64,000 bases of DNA from an uncultured Lachnospiraceae bacterium (GCA_944381615.1 CALWLT010000026.1:1-64000), one strand, 5' to 3'. Shown: positions 34,211 through 43,337, counted from the stretch's first letter. A program made the numbers and translations. Notes: generated by a model from the letters alone, not told the origin.

Positions 34211-35615
34211 TTTCTTTTCCGCTCCAGCAGTAGGTGCACAGCTGGCAGGGCGTCAGTCCGATGGATTCAATCAGATCGTCGAGCCGGTGGAACTGCAGGG
34301 TGGTAAAATTCAGCCGCCGGCGGATTTCTTCTACCATTTCCGCGTAGCGTTCGCTTTCCGGGCAGGCGTACTCGGCCAGGGTCTCTGCGGAGACATTTTC
34401 TCCCTCCCGATCGCGGATAATGCGGCGCGTAATCAGATCCAATTCGGAATTGGAACGGGAAAAATTCAGGTATTTGCATCCGAACAGAAGAGGCGGACAG
34501 GCCGGGCGGATGTGCACCTCCCTGGCGCCGCTCTGATAGAGAAATTCCGTCGTCTCGCCCATCTGCGTTCCCCGCACGATCGAGTCGTCGATTAACAGAA
34601 GGCTCTTGCCCCTAATCAGCGTGTCGACCGGGATCAGCTTCATGCGGGCGATCAGGTTGCGCTGGTTCTGGCTGGTCGGCATGAAGGAGCGCGGCCAGGT
34701 CGGCGTGTATTTGATAAAAGGACGGGCAAACGGGATGCCGGACTCATTGGCGTAGCCGATGGCGTGCGCCGTTCCGGAATCCGGGATGCCGGCGACCAGA
34801 TCGGCGCTGGACTGATCGCGTTTTGCCAGCATACGGCCGCACTGATAGCGCATCTCCTCCACGTTGATTCCCTCATAGGAAGAAGTCGGATAGCCGTAAT
34901 AGACCCACAGAAACGCGCAGATTTTCATCTTCGGCCTGGCGGGGCTTAACACCTCCACGCCTTCCGCCGTCATATGGACGATCTCGCCCGGACCCAGTTC
35001 GCGGTAGTGGCTGTAGCCCAGGTTCAGGTAGGCGAAACTCTCAAAGGAAACGCAGTAGGCGTCCTCTTTTTTCCCGATCACGACGGGCGTCCGGCCCAGC
35101 CGGTCTCTGGAAGCGTAGATCCCGTCCTTCGTCAGAAGCAGGATGCTCATGGAACCCTGAATTTTTTCCTGGGCGAGCAAAAGCCCTTCTTTCAGGGAAT
35201 CCGCCTGGTTGATGATGGCGCCCACAAGCTCCGTCGCATTGATGCGGCCGCCGCTCATCTCCATGAAATGAATGTGGCCTTTTTCATACGCCTCGCGGAT
35301 CAGCTCCTCCTGATTATTAATTTTTCCCACGGTGGTAATGGCAAAACTGCCGAGATGTGACTGAATCAGAAGCGGCTGCGGTTCCATGTCGGAAATACAG
35401 CCGATGCCCATATTTCCTTCCAGCTCCTCCACGTCGCGTTCAAATTTCGTCCTGAACGGCGAGTTTTCGATGTTGTGGATGGAGCGGTTAAAACCGGACG
35501 GCCCGTAAACGGCCATGCCGCCGCGCCGTGTTCCCAGATGGGAATGGTAGTCCACGCCAAAAAAGAGATCCATCGTGCAGTCTGTCTTCGAGGTAACGCC
35601 AAAAAATCCGCCCAT
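34206..35615 (-). CDS. purF: PurF-family amidophosphoribosyltransferase with degenerate glutaminase site
   Basis: Homologue of glutamine PRPP amidotransferase, the first step of purine synthesis, 469 residues. The phosphoribosyltransferase half is intact, with the PRPP motif LLLIDDSIVRGTQ and GIPDSGTAHAIGYA. Candidate iron-sulfur cysteines are in LFGCKYL and TPCQLC. In the N-terminal glutaminase half, the expected nucleophile motif CGVFG reads GGFFG after the initiator Met, and the expected GHVRYST-like loop reads GIGCISDMEPQPLL. No cysteine is available at the N-terminus. The start at 35615 follows GGGAG; a longer reading to 35681 does not restore the cysteine motif. It may use free ammonia, rely on a partner, or do something else. 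It has its own promoter. Confidence 0.82.
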   Translation of the reverse strand: MGGFFGVTSKTDCTMDLFFGVDYHSHLGTRRGGMAVYGPSGFNRSIHNIENSPFRTKFERDVEELEGNMGIGCISDMEPQPLLIQSHLGSFAITTVGKINNQEELIREAYEKGHIHFMEMSGGRINATELVGAIINQADSLKEGLLLAQEKIQGSMSILLLTKDGIYASRDRLGRTPVVIGKKEDAYCVSFESFAYLNLGYSHYRELGPGEIVHMTAEGVEVLSPARPKMKICAFLWVYYGYPTSSYEGINVEEMRYQCGRMLAKRDQSSADLVAGIPDSGTAHAIGYANESGIPFARPFIKYTPTWPRSFMPTSQNQRNLIARMKLIPVDTLIRGKSLLLIDDSIVRGTQMGETTEFLYQSGAREVHIRPACPPLLFGCKYLNFSRSNSELDLITRRIIRDREGENVSAETLAEYACPESERYAEMVEEIRRRLNFTTLQFHRLDDLIESIGLTPCQLCTYCWSGKEN

Positions 35616-35692
35616 TTCTCCCGTCCTTTCAAGTTCTGGTACTCCGGGATCCTGCAGAAGGAAATCCCGGGTATGATACATTTGCCGCCCCC

Positions 35693-35722
35693 ATCATAGC
35701 ACAGGAGGCGGGAAAAGAACAA
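35693..35722 (-). promoter_or_regulatory. Promoter and leader hairpin of the PurF-like gene
   Basis: On the minus strand TTGTTC (35722-35717), 18-nt spacer, TATGAT (35698-35693). The leader then contains a hairpin, CCGGGAT/ATCCCGG, at about 35645-35671. In the rest of the gap to 35929, before the plus-strand deacetylase gene, only a weak TATACT at 35812-35817 without a good -35 was seen. Confidence 0.55.
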
Positions 35723-35929
35723 GAGAAAATATGCACGAAATGTTAAGGGATCTTTAGGAGAAAGTAAGATTTTCTTTCTGGATTGGTAAATAAATTTCAA
35801 GGAAAGAGTCATATACTGTCTGTATGCAGAGCCGTTTCCCGGCCGGCAGATTTTCAGAGGGAAACGGGGGCGGCCGGGCGGATCAGAGAACGGACGCTCT
35901 GCCGGCAAAGGGGGAAAGGAGAACCAAAC

Positions 35930-36874
35930 ATGAGAAGAAATTCTGTAAAATATATGACTGCGCTGGCGCTGACGGCGCTCTGGATGACTGCTTTTCCGTT
36001 TTTGGCGCAGGCGGACGGGCCCTCCGGCCCGGCCTCTGATCCGGGGATTGCAGCCCGGGCGGAGGAGGGGACAGGCCCCGCCGCATGGGCGGAAAACATG
36101 ACGGCAGGGCAGGGGACGGAAGGAAGCGGCCAGGCGGCCGCGCCGCAGGGGACGGAAGGAAGCGACCAGACGGCCGCGCCGCAGGGGACGGAAGGAAGCA
36201 ACCAGACGGCCGCGCCGCAGGATCCGGCGGCGCAGGGACTTGTTCTGAGCGGCGGCCGCTATCTGGATCCGGCCGCGCCGATGATTGCCCTGACGTTTGA
36301 CGACGGCCCGTATGCGCCGGTTGGAAACCGGATCATGGACTGCGCGGAGCAGTATGGCGGCCGGGTTACCTTTTTTGTGGTCGGAAACCGCGTCGCGTCT
36401 TACCGGGACGAGATTCTCCGGATGCAGCAGAGCGGGCACGAGATTGGGAATCATACCTATGAACATAAATATCTGAACCGGCTGAATGCCGACGGGGTCC
36501 GCCGTCAGGTCGAGGCGTGCAATCAGGCGGTGGCGTCTGTAACCGGCAGGGCTCCGGCCCTGGTCCGCCTTCCCGGCGGCCTCAAAAACGAGACGGTGCT
36601 GCAAAACATCAGTCAGCCGATTATCATGTGGAATGTGGACACGCTGGACTGGAAAACGCGGGACGCCGCGCAGACCGTGCAGGCGGTTCTGGGCAAGGTA
36701 AAAGACGGGGACATTGTCCTCATGCATGAGCTCTACGGCGCTTCCGGCGACGCGGCCTGCACGCTGATTCCGGCGCTGACCGCACAGGGGTATCAGCTGG
36801 TCACGGTCAGCGAGCTGGCTCAGTTTCGCGGCGGTGTCCAGGGCGGAAAGCTGTATTACAGCTTTCGCCGTTAA
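35930..36874 (+). CDS. Secreted polysaccharide deacetylase (NodB domain)
   Basis: Exported carbohydrate esterase 4 family protein, 314 residues, expected to remove acetyl groups from peptidoglycan or another amino-sugar polymer. A signal peptide ends near FLAQADGP. Three tandem 12-residue units of the type QGTEGSDQTAAP form a linker. The NodB domain then shows all usual motifs: TFDDGP with the catalytic Asp, the metal-binding HTYEH, RLPGG, WNVDTLDW and LMHE. The start ATG 35930 follows AAAGGAG with 8-nt spacing; longer readings upstream lack a ribosome-binding site. There is no membrane anchor or wall-binding repeat, so it may be released. Confidence 0.93.
   Translation: MRRNSVKYMTALALTALWMTAFPFLAQADGPSGPASDPGIAARAEEGTGPAAWAENMTAGQGTEGSGQAAAPQGTEGSDQTAAPQGTEGSNQTAAPQDPAAQGLVLSGGRYLDPAAPMIALTFDDGPYAPVGNRIMDCAEQYGGRVTFFVVGNRVASYRDEILRMQQSGHEIGNHTYEHKYLNRLNADGVRRQVEACNQAVASVTGRAPALVRLPGGLKNETVLQNISQPIIMWNVDTLDWKTRDAAQTVQAVLGKVKDGDIVLMHELYGASGDAACTLIPALTAQGYQLVTVSELAQFRGGVQGGKLYYSFRR
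36110..36217. repeat. 36-bp tandem repeat, three units, in-frame
   Basis: Units start at 36110, 36146 and 36182, differ at only a few bases, and encode QGTEGS(G/D/N)Q(A/T)AAP just after the signal peptide of the deacetylase. Confidence 0.95.
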
Positions 36875-36969
36875 AATACCGGACCCCGTTTTCGCTTAAA
36901 AGGACGGAATCTGTTTCCCGTTCAAATTTTGCGGGCGCGTTCTGCTTCCGTGCCGGCCGCCCCGGGAAT

Positions 36970-37899
36970 ATGCTGATAGAGAAGAAGAAAAAAGGCGGGA
37001 CGGATTTTGTGAATCGGGCCAGAGAGGAGATCTGCTGCGACGGGGCGTACCGGCTGGGCCTGACGGGGAAAGGCGTCGGGGTCGCAATCCTGGACACAGG
37101 GGTCTATCTGCATCGGGATCTGGGAGATCGGGTAAGCGGATTTTTCGATGTTCTCCGGAGGCGTTCGGCCGCGTATGACGACAACGGGCACGGAACGCAT
37201 ATCGCGGGGATCATCGGCGGGAGCGGCGCGGCGGCGGGAGGCTATTACCAGGGCGTCGCGCCGGGCTGCAGCCTGATCTGCCTGAAGGTGCTGGATCAGA
37301 AGGGAAACGGGTTTGCCTCCGACGTTTTATCGGGGCTTGGCTGGATCTGCCGTCACGGACGGGAATACGGCGTCCGCATCATCAATATCTCGGTCGGCTC
37401 GTTTAACCGGCGGGGGATGAGCGAGGATTCCGCGCTGGTGCGCGGCGTGGACGCGGCCTGGGACGCCGGGTTTGTGGTGGTGGTAGCCGCCGGCAATAAC
37501 GGGCCGGCGAGCCGGACGATCACGACGCCGGGAATCAGCCGCAAGGTCATAACCGTTGGCTGTTCGGACGACGACCGGGAAGTGGAGGTGGCGGGAAGCC
37601 GCCTTCTGCATTATTCCGGCCGGGGGCCGACCGGCGCCTGCATCTGCAAGCCGGATATTGTCGCGCCGGGATCGCGGATTGTGAGCTGCGCGCCGTCGCG
37701 GGACGGATACCGTGTAAAGAGCGGAACCTCCATGTCCACGCCGCTGGTTTCGGGGGCGATCGCTTTGTTGCTGGAGCGCTATCCGCAGATGACGAACCGG
37801 GACGTAAAGCTGCGCTTGAGAGAGCGGGCCGTCGATCTGGGACTGCCGAGAAACCAGCAGGGCTGGGGGCTTCTGAATGTGGAGCGCCTGGTGGAGTGA
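36970..37899 (+). CDS. S8 family subtilisin-like serine protease, intracellular type
   Basis: Subtilase of 309 residues with the complete catalytic set: Asp in AILDTGV, His in NGHGTHIAG, the oxyanion Asn in AAGNNGP and Ser in GTSMSTPLVSGA. No signal peptide or propeptide is visible, so it probably acts in the cytoplasm like the small intracellular proteases of Firmicutes. The start is uncertain: ATG 36970 has only a weak GGGA upstream, and GTG 37009 (VNRAREEICC) is an alternative. It is flanked by a secreted deacetylase on the left and recA on the right, with no evident operon partner. Confidence 0.9.
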   Translation: MLIEKKKKGGTDFVNRAREEICCDGAYRLGLTGKGVGVAILDTGVYLHRDLGDRVSGFFDVLRRRSAAYDDNGHGTHIAGIIGGSGAAAGGYYQGVAPGCSLICLKVLDQKGNGFASDVLSGLGWICRHGREYGVRIINISVGSFNRRGMSEDSALVRGVDAAWDAGFVVVVAAGNNGPASRTITTPGISRKVITVGCSDDDREVEVAGSRLLHYSGRGPTGACICKPDIVAPGSRIVSCAPSRDGYRVKSGTSMSTPLVSGAIALLLERYPQMTNRDVKLRLRERAVDLGLPRNQQGWGLLNVERLVE

Positions 37900-37946
37900 C
37901 GCGGCCTTTGGATGCAGAGAAAAAACGTAAAAGAACCGCAGGGGAT

Positions 37947-38018
37947 TTGACGGACCCGGCAAATATGATATAATAGAAGAGGAACCGGAAGCGCTCGATC
38001 CGTGCTTCCGGTTTTTAG
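37947..38018 (+). ncRNA. Promoter followed at once by an intrinsic terminator (candidate very short transcript)
   Basis: TTGACG (37947-37952), 16-nt spacer and perfect TATAAT (37969-37974). Transcription would begin near 37981, right at a hairpin AACCGGAAGC (37983-37992) / GCTTCCGGTT (38004-38013) with TTTTT. No reading frame fits. The hairpin may simply be the terminator of the protease gene with a chance promoter, or the pair may produce a tiny RNA of about 35 nt. The rest of the gap to 38140 shows nothing recognisable. Confidence 0.45.
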
Positions 38019-38146
38019 TCTGTTTTAGTCTGTTTTCTGTTTTTGTGTTCTGCAGGCCGCGGGTTTGGCGGCGCATTTTCCCGGATGAAGGATGCGGGCG
38101 GATTTTGCCGCCGGAAAACCGGGTTTCTGCCTGCCGGAAAATCCGG

Positions 38147-38175
38147 TTGACATCGGAACGGGGATATACTATGAT
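38147..38175 (+). promoter_or_regulatory. recA promoter
   Basis: Perfect TTGACA (38147-38152), 17-nt spacer, TATGAT (38170-38175), with a LexA box just downstream. Confidence 0.88.
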
Positions 38176-38188
38176 AGAAACCAGAAAC

Positions 38189-38202
38189 AGAACATTTGTT
38201 CG
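38189..38202 (+). promoter_or_regulatory. LexA (SOS) box at recA
   Basis: AGAACATTTGTTCG is a match to the Gram-positive LexA operator CGAAC-N4-GTTCG, an inverted repeat GAAC/GTTC at 38190-38201. It lies about 15 nt past the -10 element, a position suited to repression. Confidence 0.88.
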
Positions 38203-38227
38203 TATCTGACGAGCGTGGAGGATGAGG

Positions 38228-39289
38228 ATGAACAACGAAGAAAAGAAGAAAGCGCTGGACGCGGCGCTGGTGCAGATTGAGAAGGCATATGGAAAGGGAT
38301 CCGTCATGAAGCTGGGGGATTCCTCGGCCAATATGAATATAGAGACGGTTCCGACCGGCTCGCTGAGCCTGGATCTGGCTCTGGGCCTGGGCGGAGTCCC
38401 GCGGGGCAGAATTATCGAGGTGTACGGCCCGGAATCGAGCGGAAAGACGACGGTTGCGCTGCACATGGTGGCAGAGGTGCAGAAGCGGGGCGGGATTGCC
38501 GGATTTATCGATGCGGAGCACGCCCTGGATCCCGTTTATGCGCGCAACATCGGCGTGGATATCGACAATCTCTATATTTCGCAGCCGGATAACGGGGAGC
38601 AGGCGCTGGAGATCACGGAGACGATGGTGCGCTCCGGCGCGATTGATATCGTGATCGTCGACTCTGTGGCGGCGCTGGTGCCGAAGGCGGAGATTGACGG
38701 GGAGATGGGAGATTCCCATGTGGGCCTGCAGGCCAGGCTGATGTCCCAGGCGCTGCGCAAGCTGACGGCCGCCATCAGCCGCTCCAACTGCATCGTGATT
38801 TTTATCAATCAGCTTCGCGAGAAGGTCGGCGTAATGTTCGGCAATCCGGAGGTCACGACGGGCGGCCGGGCGCTGAAGTTTTATTCTTCCGTCCGCATGG
38901 ATGTCAGGCGGATTGAGTCGCTCAAGCAGGGCGGCGAGGTAGTGGGGAACCGCGTCCGCATCAAGATTGTGAAGAACAAGATTGCCCCGCCTTTTAAGGA
39001 AGCGGAATTCGATATCATGTTCGGCAAGGGGATTTCCCGCGAGGGAGATATCCTGGATCTGGCCGCGAAGGAGAATATCGTAGAGAAGAGCGGCGCATGG
39101 TATGCCTATGAGGGCAGCAAGATCGGCCAGGGCCGGGAGAACGCCAAGGCGTTTCTGCAGGCCAATCAGGAGCTCTGCGAGGAGATCGCGCAGAAAGTGC
39201 GCGCCCGTTACGGCCTGGCCGGCGAAGCGGCGGCCGGCCAAGACAGCTCCCTGCCTCCGGTAACAGAGAACGGGGAAGCAGACGCGTGA
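38228..39289 (+). CDS. recA: Recombinase RecA
   Basis: ATP-dependent DNA strand-exchange protein and SOS co-protease, 353 residues. Visible are Walker [10 protein letters not shown], the characteristic MKLG near residue 30 and the loop region [15 protein letters not shown] polar C-terminal tail ends EADA. The start ATG 38228 ([11 protein letters not shown]) follows GGAGG at 38217-38221 with 6-nt spacing; the ATG at 38222 abuts that site. Expression is expected to be LexA-controlled. The stop overlaps the recX start as TGATG, so the two are translationally coupled. Confidence 0.98.
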   Translation: MNNEEKKKALDAALVQIEKAYGKGSVMKLGDSSANMNIETVPTGSLSLDLALGLGGVPRGRIIEVYGPESSGKTTVALHMVAEVQKRGGIAGFIDAEHALDPVYARNIGVDIDNLYISQPDNGEQALEITETMVRSGAIDIVIVDSVAALVPKAEIDGEMGDSHVGLQARLMSQALRKLTAAISRSNCIVIFINQLREKVGVMFGNPEVTTGGRALKFYSSVRMDVRRIESLKQGGEVVGNRVRIKIVKNKIAPPFKEAEFDIMFGKGISREGDILDLAAKENIVEKSGAWYAYEGSKIGQGRENAKAFLQANQELCEEIAQKVRARYGLAGEAAAGQDSSLPPVTENGEADA

Positions 39290-39912
39290 TGACGGTAGAG
39301 CGGGTGGAGAGCCTGGACGGGAAGAAGTGCAGAGTCTGCTTTGCGGAAGGCGGTTTTCTTCCCCTGTCCGCGCAGGAAGCAGAGCGCCTGGGACTTTCCG
39401 CCGGCCGTTCGATCAGCCGCGCGCAGTTTGACGGGCTCTGGCAGCTGACGGAACGCAGGGCCAGGGAGAAAGCGTTTTTGCTCCTTAAGATGCGGGACCG
39501 GACGCGGTCCGAGATGAGGCAGAAGCTCTGCCAGGCGCCGTTTCCGGACGGGATCGTGGAAGAGACGATGGCGTTTCTGGAAGAATACGGCTATCTGAAC
39601 GACGAGCGCTATGCCGCGGAGTACGCGGAGCTTTACCGGGCGCGCAAGAGCAGGGCGGAGCTGCTGCAGGCGCTGCTGCGGCGCGGCGTCGGGCGGGAGA
39701 CGGCGGAGAAAGCCCTCGGAGGCTGCGGGGAGGCAGGCGCAGGAGCGGCCATCGCGGCCGTCCTGCGCCGCAGAGGATATGGGAAAGAAGGCGGCGAGAG
39801 GGCGGATCAGAAGACCGTCGCCTATCTGCTGCGCCGGGGCTTTTCCTGGGAGGAAATACGCCGGGAAACGGCGCGCTTTCAGGCGCGGGAGGACGGCGTG
39901 CGAACTTTGTAG
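39289..39912 (+). CDS. recX: Regulatory protein RecX
   Basis: Modulator of RecA filaments, 207 residues, mostly helical. The repeated three-helix pattern is visible in AFLLLKMRDRTRSEMRQKL, FLEEYGYLNDERYAAEYAE and LLRRGVGRETAEKAL, with a last repeat near YLLRRGFSWEEIRRE. The start ATG 39289 shares its A with the recA stop codon (TGATG); a GTG at 39286 is the alternative. Position directly after recA is the classic arrangement. Confidence 0.93.
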   Translation: MTVERVESLDGKKCRVCFAEGGFLPLSAQEAERLGLSAGRSISRAQFDGLWQLTERRAREKAFLLLKMRDRTRSEMRQKLCQAPFPDGIVEETMAFLEEYGYLNDERYAAEYAELYRARKSRAELLQALLRRGVGRETAEKALGGCGEAGAGAAIAAVLRRRGYGKEGGERADQKTVAYLLRRGFSWEEIRRETARFQAREDGVRTL

Positions 39913-39950
39913 CATAGTGACGAAAAGGCACTTTCCTGTTTTTATTATAC

Positions 39951-39979
39951 TTGACATAATGTATAAAACAGTTTAAAAT
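39951..39979 (+). promoter_or_regulatory. Promoter of rny
   Basis: Perfect TTGACA (39951-39956), 17-nt spacer, TAAAAT (39974-39979), about 50 nt before the start codon. Confidence 0.85.
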
Positions 39980-40028
39980 TATATCGTTGTATTCTCGTAC
40001 AATGAAAACTAAATAAGGAGGTGCTCCT

Positions 40029-41573
40029 GTGTCGCAAGTAATAATTCCGGTCTTTACAGGTATTATTGTAGCAGCTATTACTTGGTTCGTGGCAATCCAG
40101 TATCGCCAGAGGAAATACGAGGCGAAGATTGGCAGTGCCGAAGAGCGATCAAGAGAGATAATAGATGAAGCATTAAAAGTTGCTGAGACAAAGAAGCGAG
40201 AAGCTCTCCTTGAAGCGAAGGAAGAGTCTTTAAAGACGAAGAATGAGCTTGAGAAAGAGACAAAGGAAAGAAGAGCGGAGCTTCAGCGCTATGAACGGCG
40301 TGTGCTGAGCAAGGAAGAAAACCTGGACAAGAAGGCAGATGCACTGGAAAAACGGGAAGCAGGTATGAATGCGAAGGAAGAGGCCCTAAAGAGGAAGACC
40401 GCGGAAGTGGAATCCCTCTATGAGAAAGGGATGCAGGAACTGGAGAGAATCTCCGGACTGACTTCCGAGCAGGCCAAGGAATATCTGCTTCGCTCTGTGG
40501 AAGAAGATGTCAAGCACGACACGGCAAAGCTGATCAAGGATCTGGAGGCGAAGGCGAAGGAAGAGGCTGAGAAGAAGGCCAAGGATTATGTGGTAACCGC
40601 GATTCAGCGGTGCGCCGCGGATCATGTGGCCGAGACGACGGTTTCGGTCGTTCAGCTTCCCAACGACGAGATGAAGGGACGCATTATCGGGCGGGAAGGA
40701 CGGAACATCCGCACGCTCGAGACGATGACGGGCGTAGAGCTGATCATCGACGATACGCCGGAAGCGGTTGTGCTTTCCGGGTTCGATCCCATTCGCCGGG
40801 AGGTTGCCCGGATTGCGCTGGAACGTCTGATCGTAGACGGACGGATTCATCCGGCCCGGATCGAAGAGATGGTGGAGAAGGCGCAGAAGGAAGTGGAGAC
40901 CATGATGCGGGAGGAGGGCGAAGCGGCCCTTCTGGAGGTCGGGATCCACGGAATTCATCCGGAGCTTGTGAAGCTTCTCGGCAAGATGAAGTTCCGAACA
41001 AGTTACGGACAGAATGCGCTGAAGCATTCCATCGAAGTTGCGCAGCTGGCGGGTCTTCTCGCCGCGGAGGTCGGCGTCGATGTGCGGACGGCCAAGCGTG
41101 CAGGTTTGTTACATGATATTGGAAAAGCGGTGGATCATGAGCAGGAGGGAACTCACGTAGAACTGGGCGTCGCGCTCTGCAGAAAGTATAAGGAGTCGGC
41201 GACCGTGATCAATGCGGTAGAGTCCCACCACGGTGACGCAGAACCTCAGAGCCTGATTGCCTGCCTCGTACAGGCGGCGGATACCATTTCGGCAGCCCGC
41301 CCCGGCGCAAGGAGGGAGACTCTGGAGGCTTATACCAACCGGCTGAAGCAGCTGGAGGATATTACCAATTCCTACAAGGGAGTCGATAAGTCCTACGCGA
41401 TTCAGGCCGGACGGGAGGTCCGTATCATGGTTGTGCCTGAGCAGGTAAGCGACGATGATATGGTTCTGATGGCCAGGGATATTTCCAAGAAGATTCAGCA
41501 GGAACTTCAGTATCCGGGCCAGATTAAGGTCAACGTAATCCGCGAGTCGAGAGTCACGGAATACGCGAAGTAA
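40029..41573 (+). CDS. rny: Ribonuclease Y
   Basis: Membrane-anchored endoribonuclease that initiates mRNA decay in Firmicutes, 514 residues. In order: an N-terminal membrane helix ([18 protein letters not shown]), a long charged coiled coil (about residues 30-190), a KH RNA-binding domain with [12 protein letters not shown], and an HD domain with [12 protein letters not shown] and ESHHGD. It starts with GTG 40029 after AAGGAGG. The first 300 nt use visibly more A/T-ending codons than the neighbours, probably reflecting the coiled-coil composition. It has its own promoter and terminator. Confidence 0.97.
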   Translation: MSQVIIPVFTGIIVAAITWFVAIQYRQRKYEAKIGSAEERSREIIDEALKVAETKKREALLEAKEESLKTKNELEKETKERRAELQRYERRVLSKEENLDKKADALEKREAGMNAKEEALKRKTAEVESLYEKGMQELERISGLTSEQAKEYLLRSVEEDVKHDTAKLIKDLEAKAKEEAEKKAKDYVVTAIQRCAADHVAETTVSVVQLPNDEMKGRIIGREGRNIRTLETMTGVELIIDDTPEAVVLSGFDPIRREVARIALERLIVDGRIHPARIEEMVEKAQKEVETMMREEGEAALLEVGIHGIHPELVKLLGKMKFRTSYGQNALKHSIEVAQLAGLLAAEVGVDVRTAKRAGLLHDIGKAVDHEQEGTHVELGVALCRKYKESATVINAVESHHGDAEPQSLIACLVQAADTISAARPGARRETLEAYTNRLKQLEDITNSYKGVDKSYAIQAGREVRIMVVPEQVSDDDMVLMARDISKKIQQELQYPGQIKVNVIRESRVTEYAK

Positions 41574-41587
41574 TCTCTGAGAAAACT

Positions 41588-41622
41588 GGGTGTTGCAGAC
41601 GGATTCTGCAGCACCCTCTTTT
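41588..41622 (+). terminator. Intrinsic terminator after rny
   Basis: GGGTGTTGCAG (41588-41598) pairs with CTGCAGCACCC (41606-41616, one G-T wobble), then TCTTTTT. Confidence 0.92.
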
Positions 41623-41698
41623 TATGTGCGGCGGGAGCGTCGTGAAAGGCCGGATCTGGATTTCGGCACAGAGCTTCTTTATCCCGGCATATTTTTGC

Positions 41699-41727
41699 TT
41701 GCAATCGCGGCCAAAACCGAGTATGAT
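41699..41727 (+). promoter_or_regulatory. Promoter of proC
   Basis: TTGCAA (41699-41704), 17-nt spacer, TATGAT (41722-41727). Confidence 0.7.
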
Positions 41728-41759
41728 AGCAGAATACGGATTTGGTAAAGGAGAGAACC

Positions 41760-42554
41760 ATGGCAAAATTTGGATTTATCGGAATGGGAAATATTGGCAA
41801 TGCGATTCTGCGCAGCCTTCTGCATGTGTATGGCAAAGAGGAACTGACGTTTACGGATCTGAACCGGAAAAAGGTGGCGCAGGTCGAGAAGGAGACCGGA
41901 ATTAAGGCGGTGGGAAGCAACCGGGAATGCGCCGAGGTTTCCGAGTGCGTGGTGCTGGCGGTAAAGCCGCAGTTTTACGACGCGGTGCTCTCGGATATCC
42001 GGGACGTGGTTACCAAGAAGCATATTATTATTTCCATTGCTCCGGGCGTCAGCATTGAGAGCGTCAATGAAAAGCTGGGCGGCAATCGCCGGATCGTGCG
42101 GGCCATGCCCAACACGCCGGCGCTGCTGGGCGAGGGCATGACGGGCGTCTGCTATGACGCGCGTCAGTTTGAGGAGGTAGAGAAGCAGACGCTGGAGACG
42201 TTTTTCGAGTCCTTTGGCAAGATGGAGATTCTTCCGGAATACCTGATGAATGCGGCCGTCTGCATCAGCGCCAGCGCTCCGGCTTATATTTATATGTTTA
42301 TCGAAGCGCTGGCGGATGCGGGCGTCAAATACGGGATGCCGCGCGATGTGGCGTACCGGATGGCGGCCCAGGGCGTGGTGGGCAGCGCGAAGATGGTCCT
42401 GGAGACGGGAAAGCATCCGGGCGCGCTGAAGGACGAGGTCTGCTCGCCCGGCGGAACGACGATCTACGCGGTAGCGGTGCTGGAGGAGTACGGCCTGCGA
42501 AACGCCGTGATCAAGGCCTGCGACGCCTGCTACGAAAAGTGCATCGATATGTGA
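41760..42554 (+). CDS. proC: Pyrroline-5-carboxylate reductase
   Basis: Last enzyme of proline synthesis, reducing pyrroline-5-carboxylate with NAD(P)H; 264 residues. The N-terminal Rossmann motif is GFIGMGNIGNAI; AVKPQFYDAVL and RAMPNTPALLGEGMTG are typical. The C-terminal signature region reads HPGALKDEVCSPGGTTIYAV. The start ATG 41760 follows AAAGGAGA; the upstream in-frame GTG-like reading from 41742 is not needed. It has its own promoter. The nudix and spoIIM genes follow on the same strand without an evident terminator. Confidence 0.96.
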   Translation: MAKFGFIGMGNIGNAILRSLLHVYGKEELTFTDLNRKKVAQVEKETGIKAVGSNRECAEVSECVVLAVKPQFYDAVLSDIRDVVTKKHIIISIAPGVSIESVNEKLGGNRRIVRAMPNTPALLGEGMTGVCYDARQFEEVEKQTLETFFESFGKMEILPEYLMNAAVCISASAPAYIYMFIEALADAGVKYGMPRDVAYRMAAQGVVGSAKMVLETGKHPGALKDEVCSPGGTTIYAVAVLEEYGLRNAVIKACDACYEKCIDM

Positions 42555-42604
42555 CAGGATGAAAGCCGGGGGCCGCGGCCTCTGGCGGGGATGACGCAGA
42601 ACGC

Positions 42605-42660
42605 GCATTGCTCTGTCGCAGGAAGGGCATCGCTCTGTCACGGGAAGGGCATCGGGAAGG
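42605..42660. repeat. 22-bp tandem repeat, two and a half units
   Basis: GCAT(T/C)GCTCTGTC-containing units start at 42605 and 42627, with a partial third at 42649, in the gap between proC and the nudix gene. Confidence 0.8.
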
Positions 42661-42695
42661 AAACAGGAATCAGAAAGAAGAGAAGGAACATCGGG

Positions 42696-43274
42696 ATGGA
42701 AAAGGAAAAAAAGGTTCCGGTCGAGCGTCTGAGACGGGAGCTGAAATATCAGGGGACGATTTTGAAGGTTTATGAGGATACGGTCCGCGTGGGCGGCCAC
42801 GAGGCAAAATGGGATTTTATCCATCATGACGGCGCGGCCGCCGTGGTTCCCGTGACAGCCGAGGGAAAGATCCTCATGGTGCGGCAGTACCGCAACGCGC
42901 TGGATCGCTATACGCTGGAGATTCCGGCCGGGAAGCTGGATGATCCGGATGAGCCGAAGATCCGCTGCGCGTTCCGGGAGCTGGAGGAAGAGACGGGATA
43001 CCGGACGGATCGTCTGGAATATCTTCTGAGCATTAATACGACGATTGCATTTTGTGACGAGGCGCTGGACGTGTTTCTGGCCCGCGATTTGCAGCCGTCT
43101 GAGCAGCATCTCGACCCGGATGAAGAGATTGAGGTTGAGGCCTGGGAACTTGCCGATCTGCTGGAGCTGATTTACAGCGGAAAGATGACGGACGGGAAGA
43201 CCGTGGCGTCGATTCTGGCCTACGCCTGTCGTTACGGCGGGACGATACCTGCCGGGAAACCGGGAGAGGCCTAA
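42696..43274 (+). CDS. Nudix hydrolase, ADP-ribose pyrophosphatase type
   Basis: Hydrolase of nucleoside diphosphate derivatives, probably ADP-ribose, 192 residues. The Nudix box is visible in GKLDDPDEPKIRCAFRELEE followed by ETGY; the first spacing (G to E) is one residue longer than the textbook pattern. MVRQYRNALDRYTLEIPAG is the hallmark of the ADP-ribose pyrophosphatase (NudF) group. The start ATG 42696 follows AAGGAA; the longer reading from 42591 runs through a tandem repeat and is rejected. Its position before spoIIM and xerD matches the nudF-spoIIM-xerD neighbourhood of other Firmicutes. Confidence 0.92.
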   Translation: MEKEKKVPVERLRRELKYQGTILKVYEDTVRVGGHEAKWDFIHHDGAAAVVPVTAEGKILMVRQYRNALDRYTLEIPAGKLDDPDEPKIRCAFRELEEETGYRTDRLEYLLSINTTIAFCDEALDVFLARDLQPSEQHLDPDEEIEVEAWELADLLELIYSGKMTDGKTVASILAYACRYGGTIPAGKPGEA

Positions 43275-43337
43275 GCGCTCTGAATAGGAAGAAGAAAAGC
43301 CGCATAAAGATAGAGAAAAGGCGAGGGAGGACGCAGC

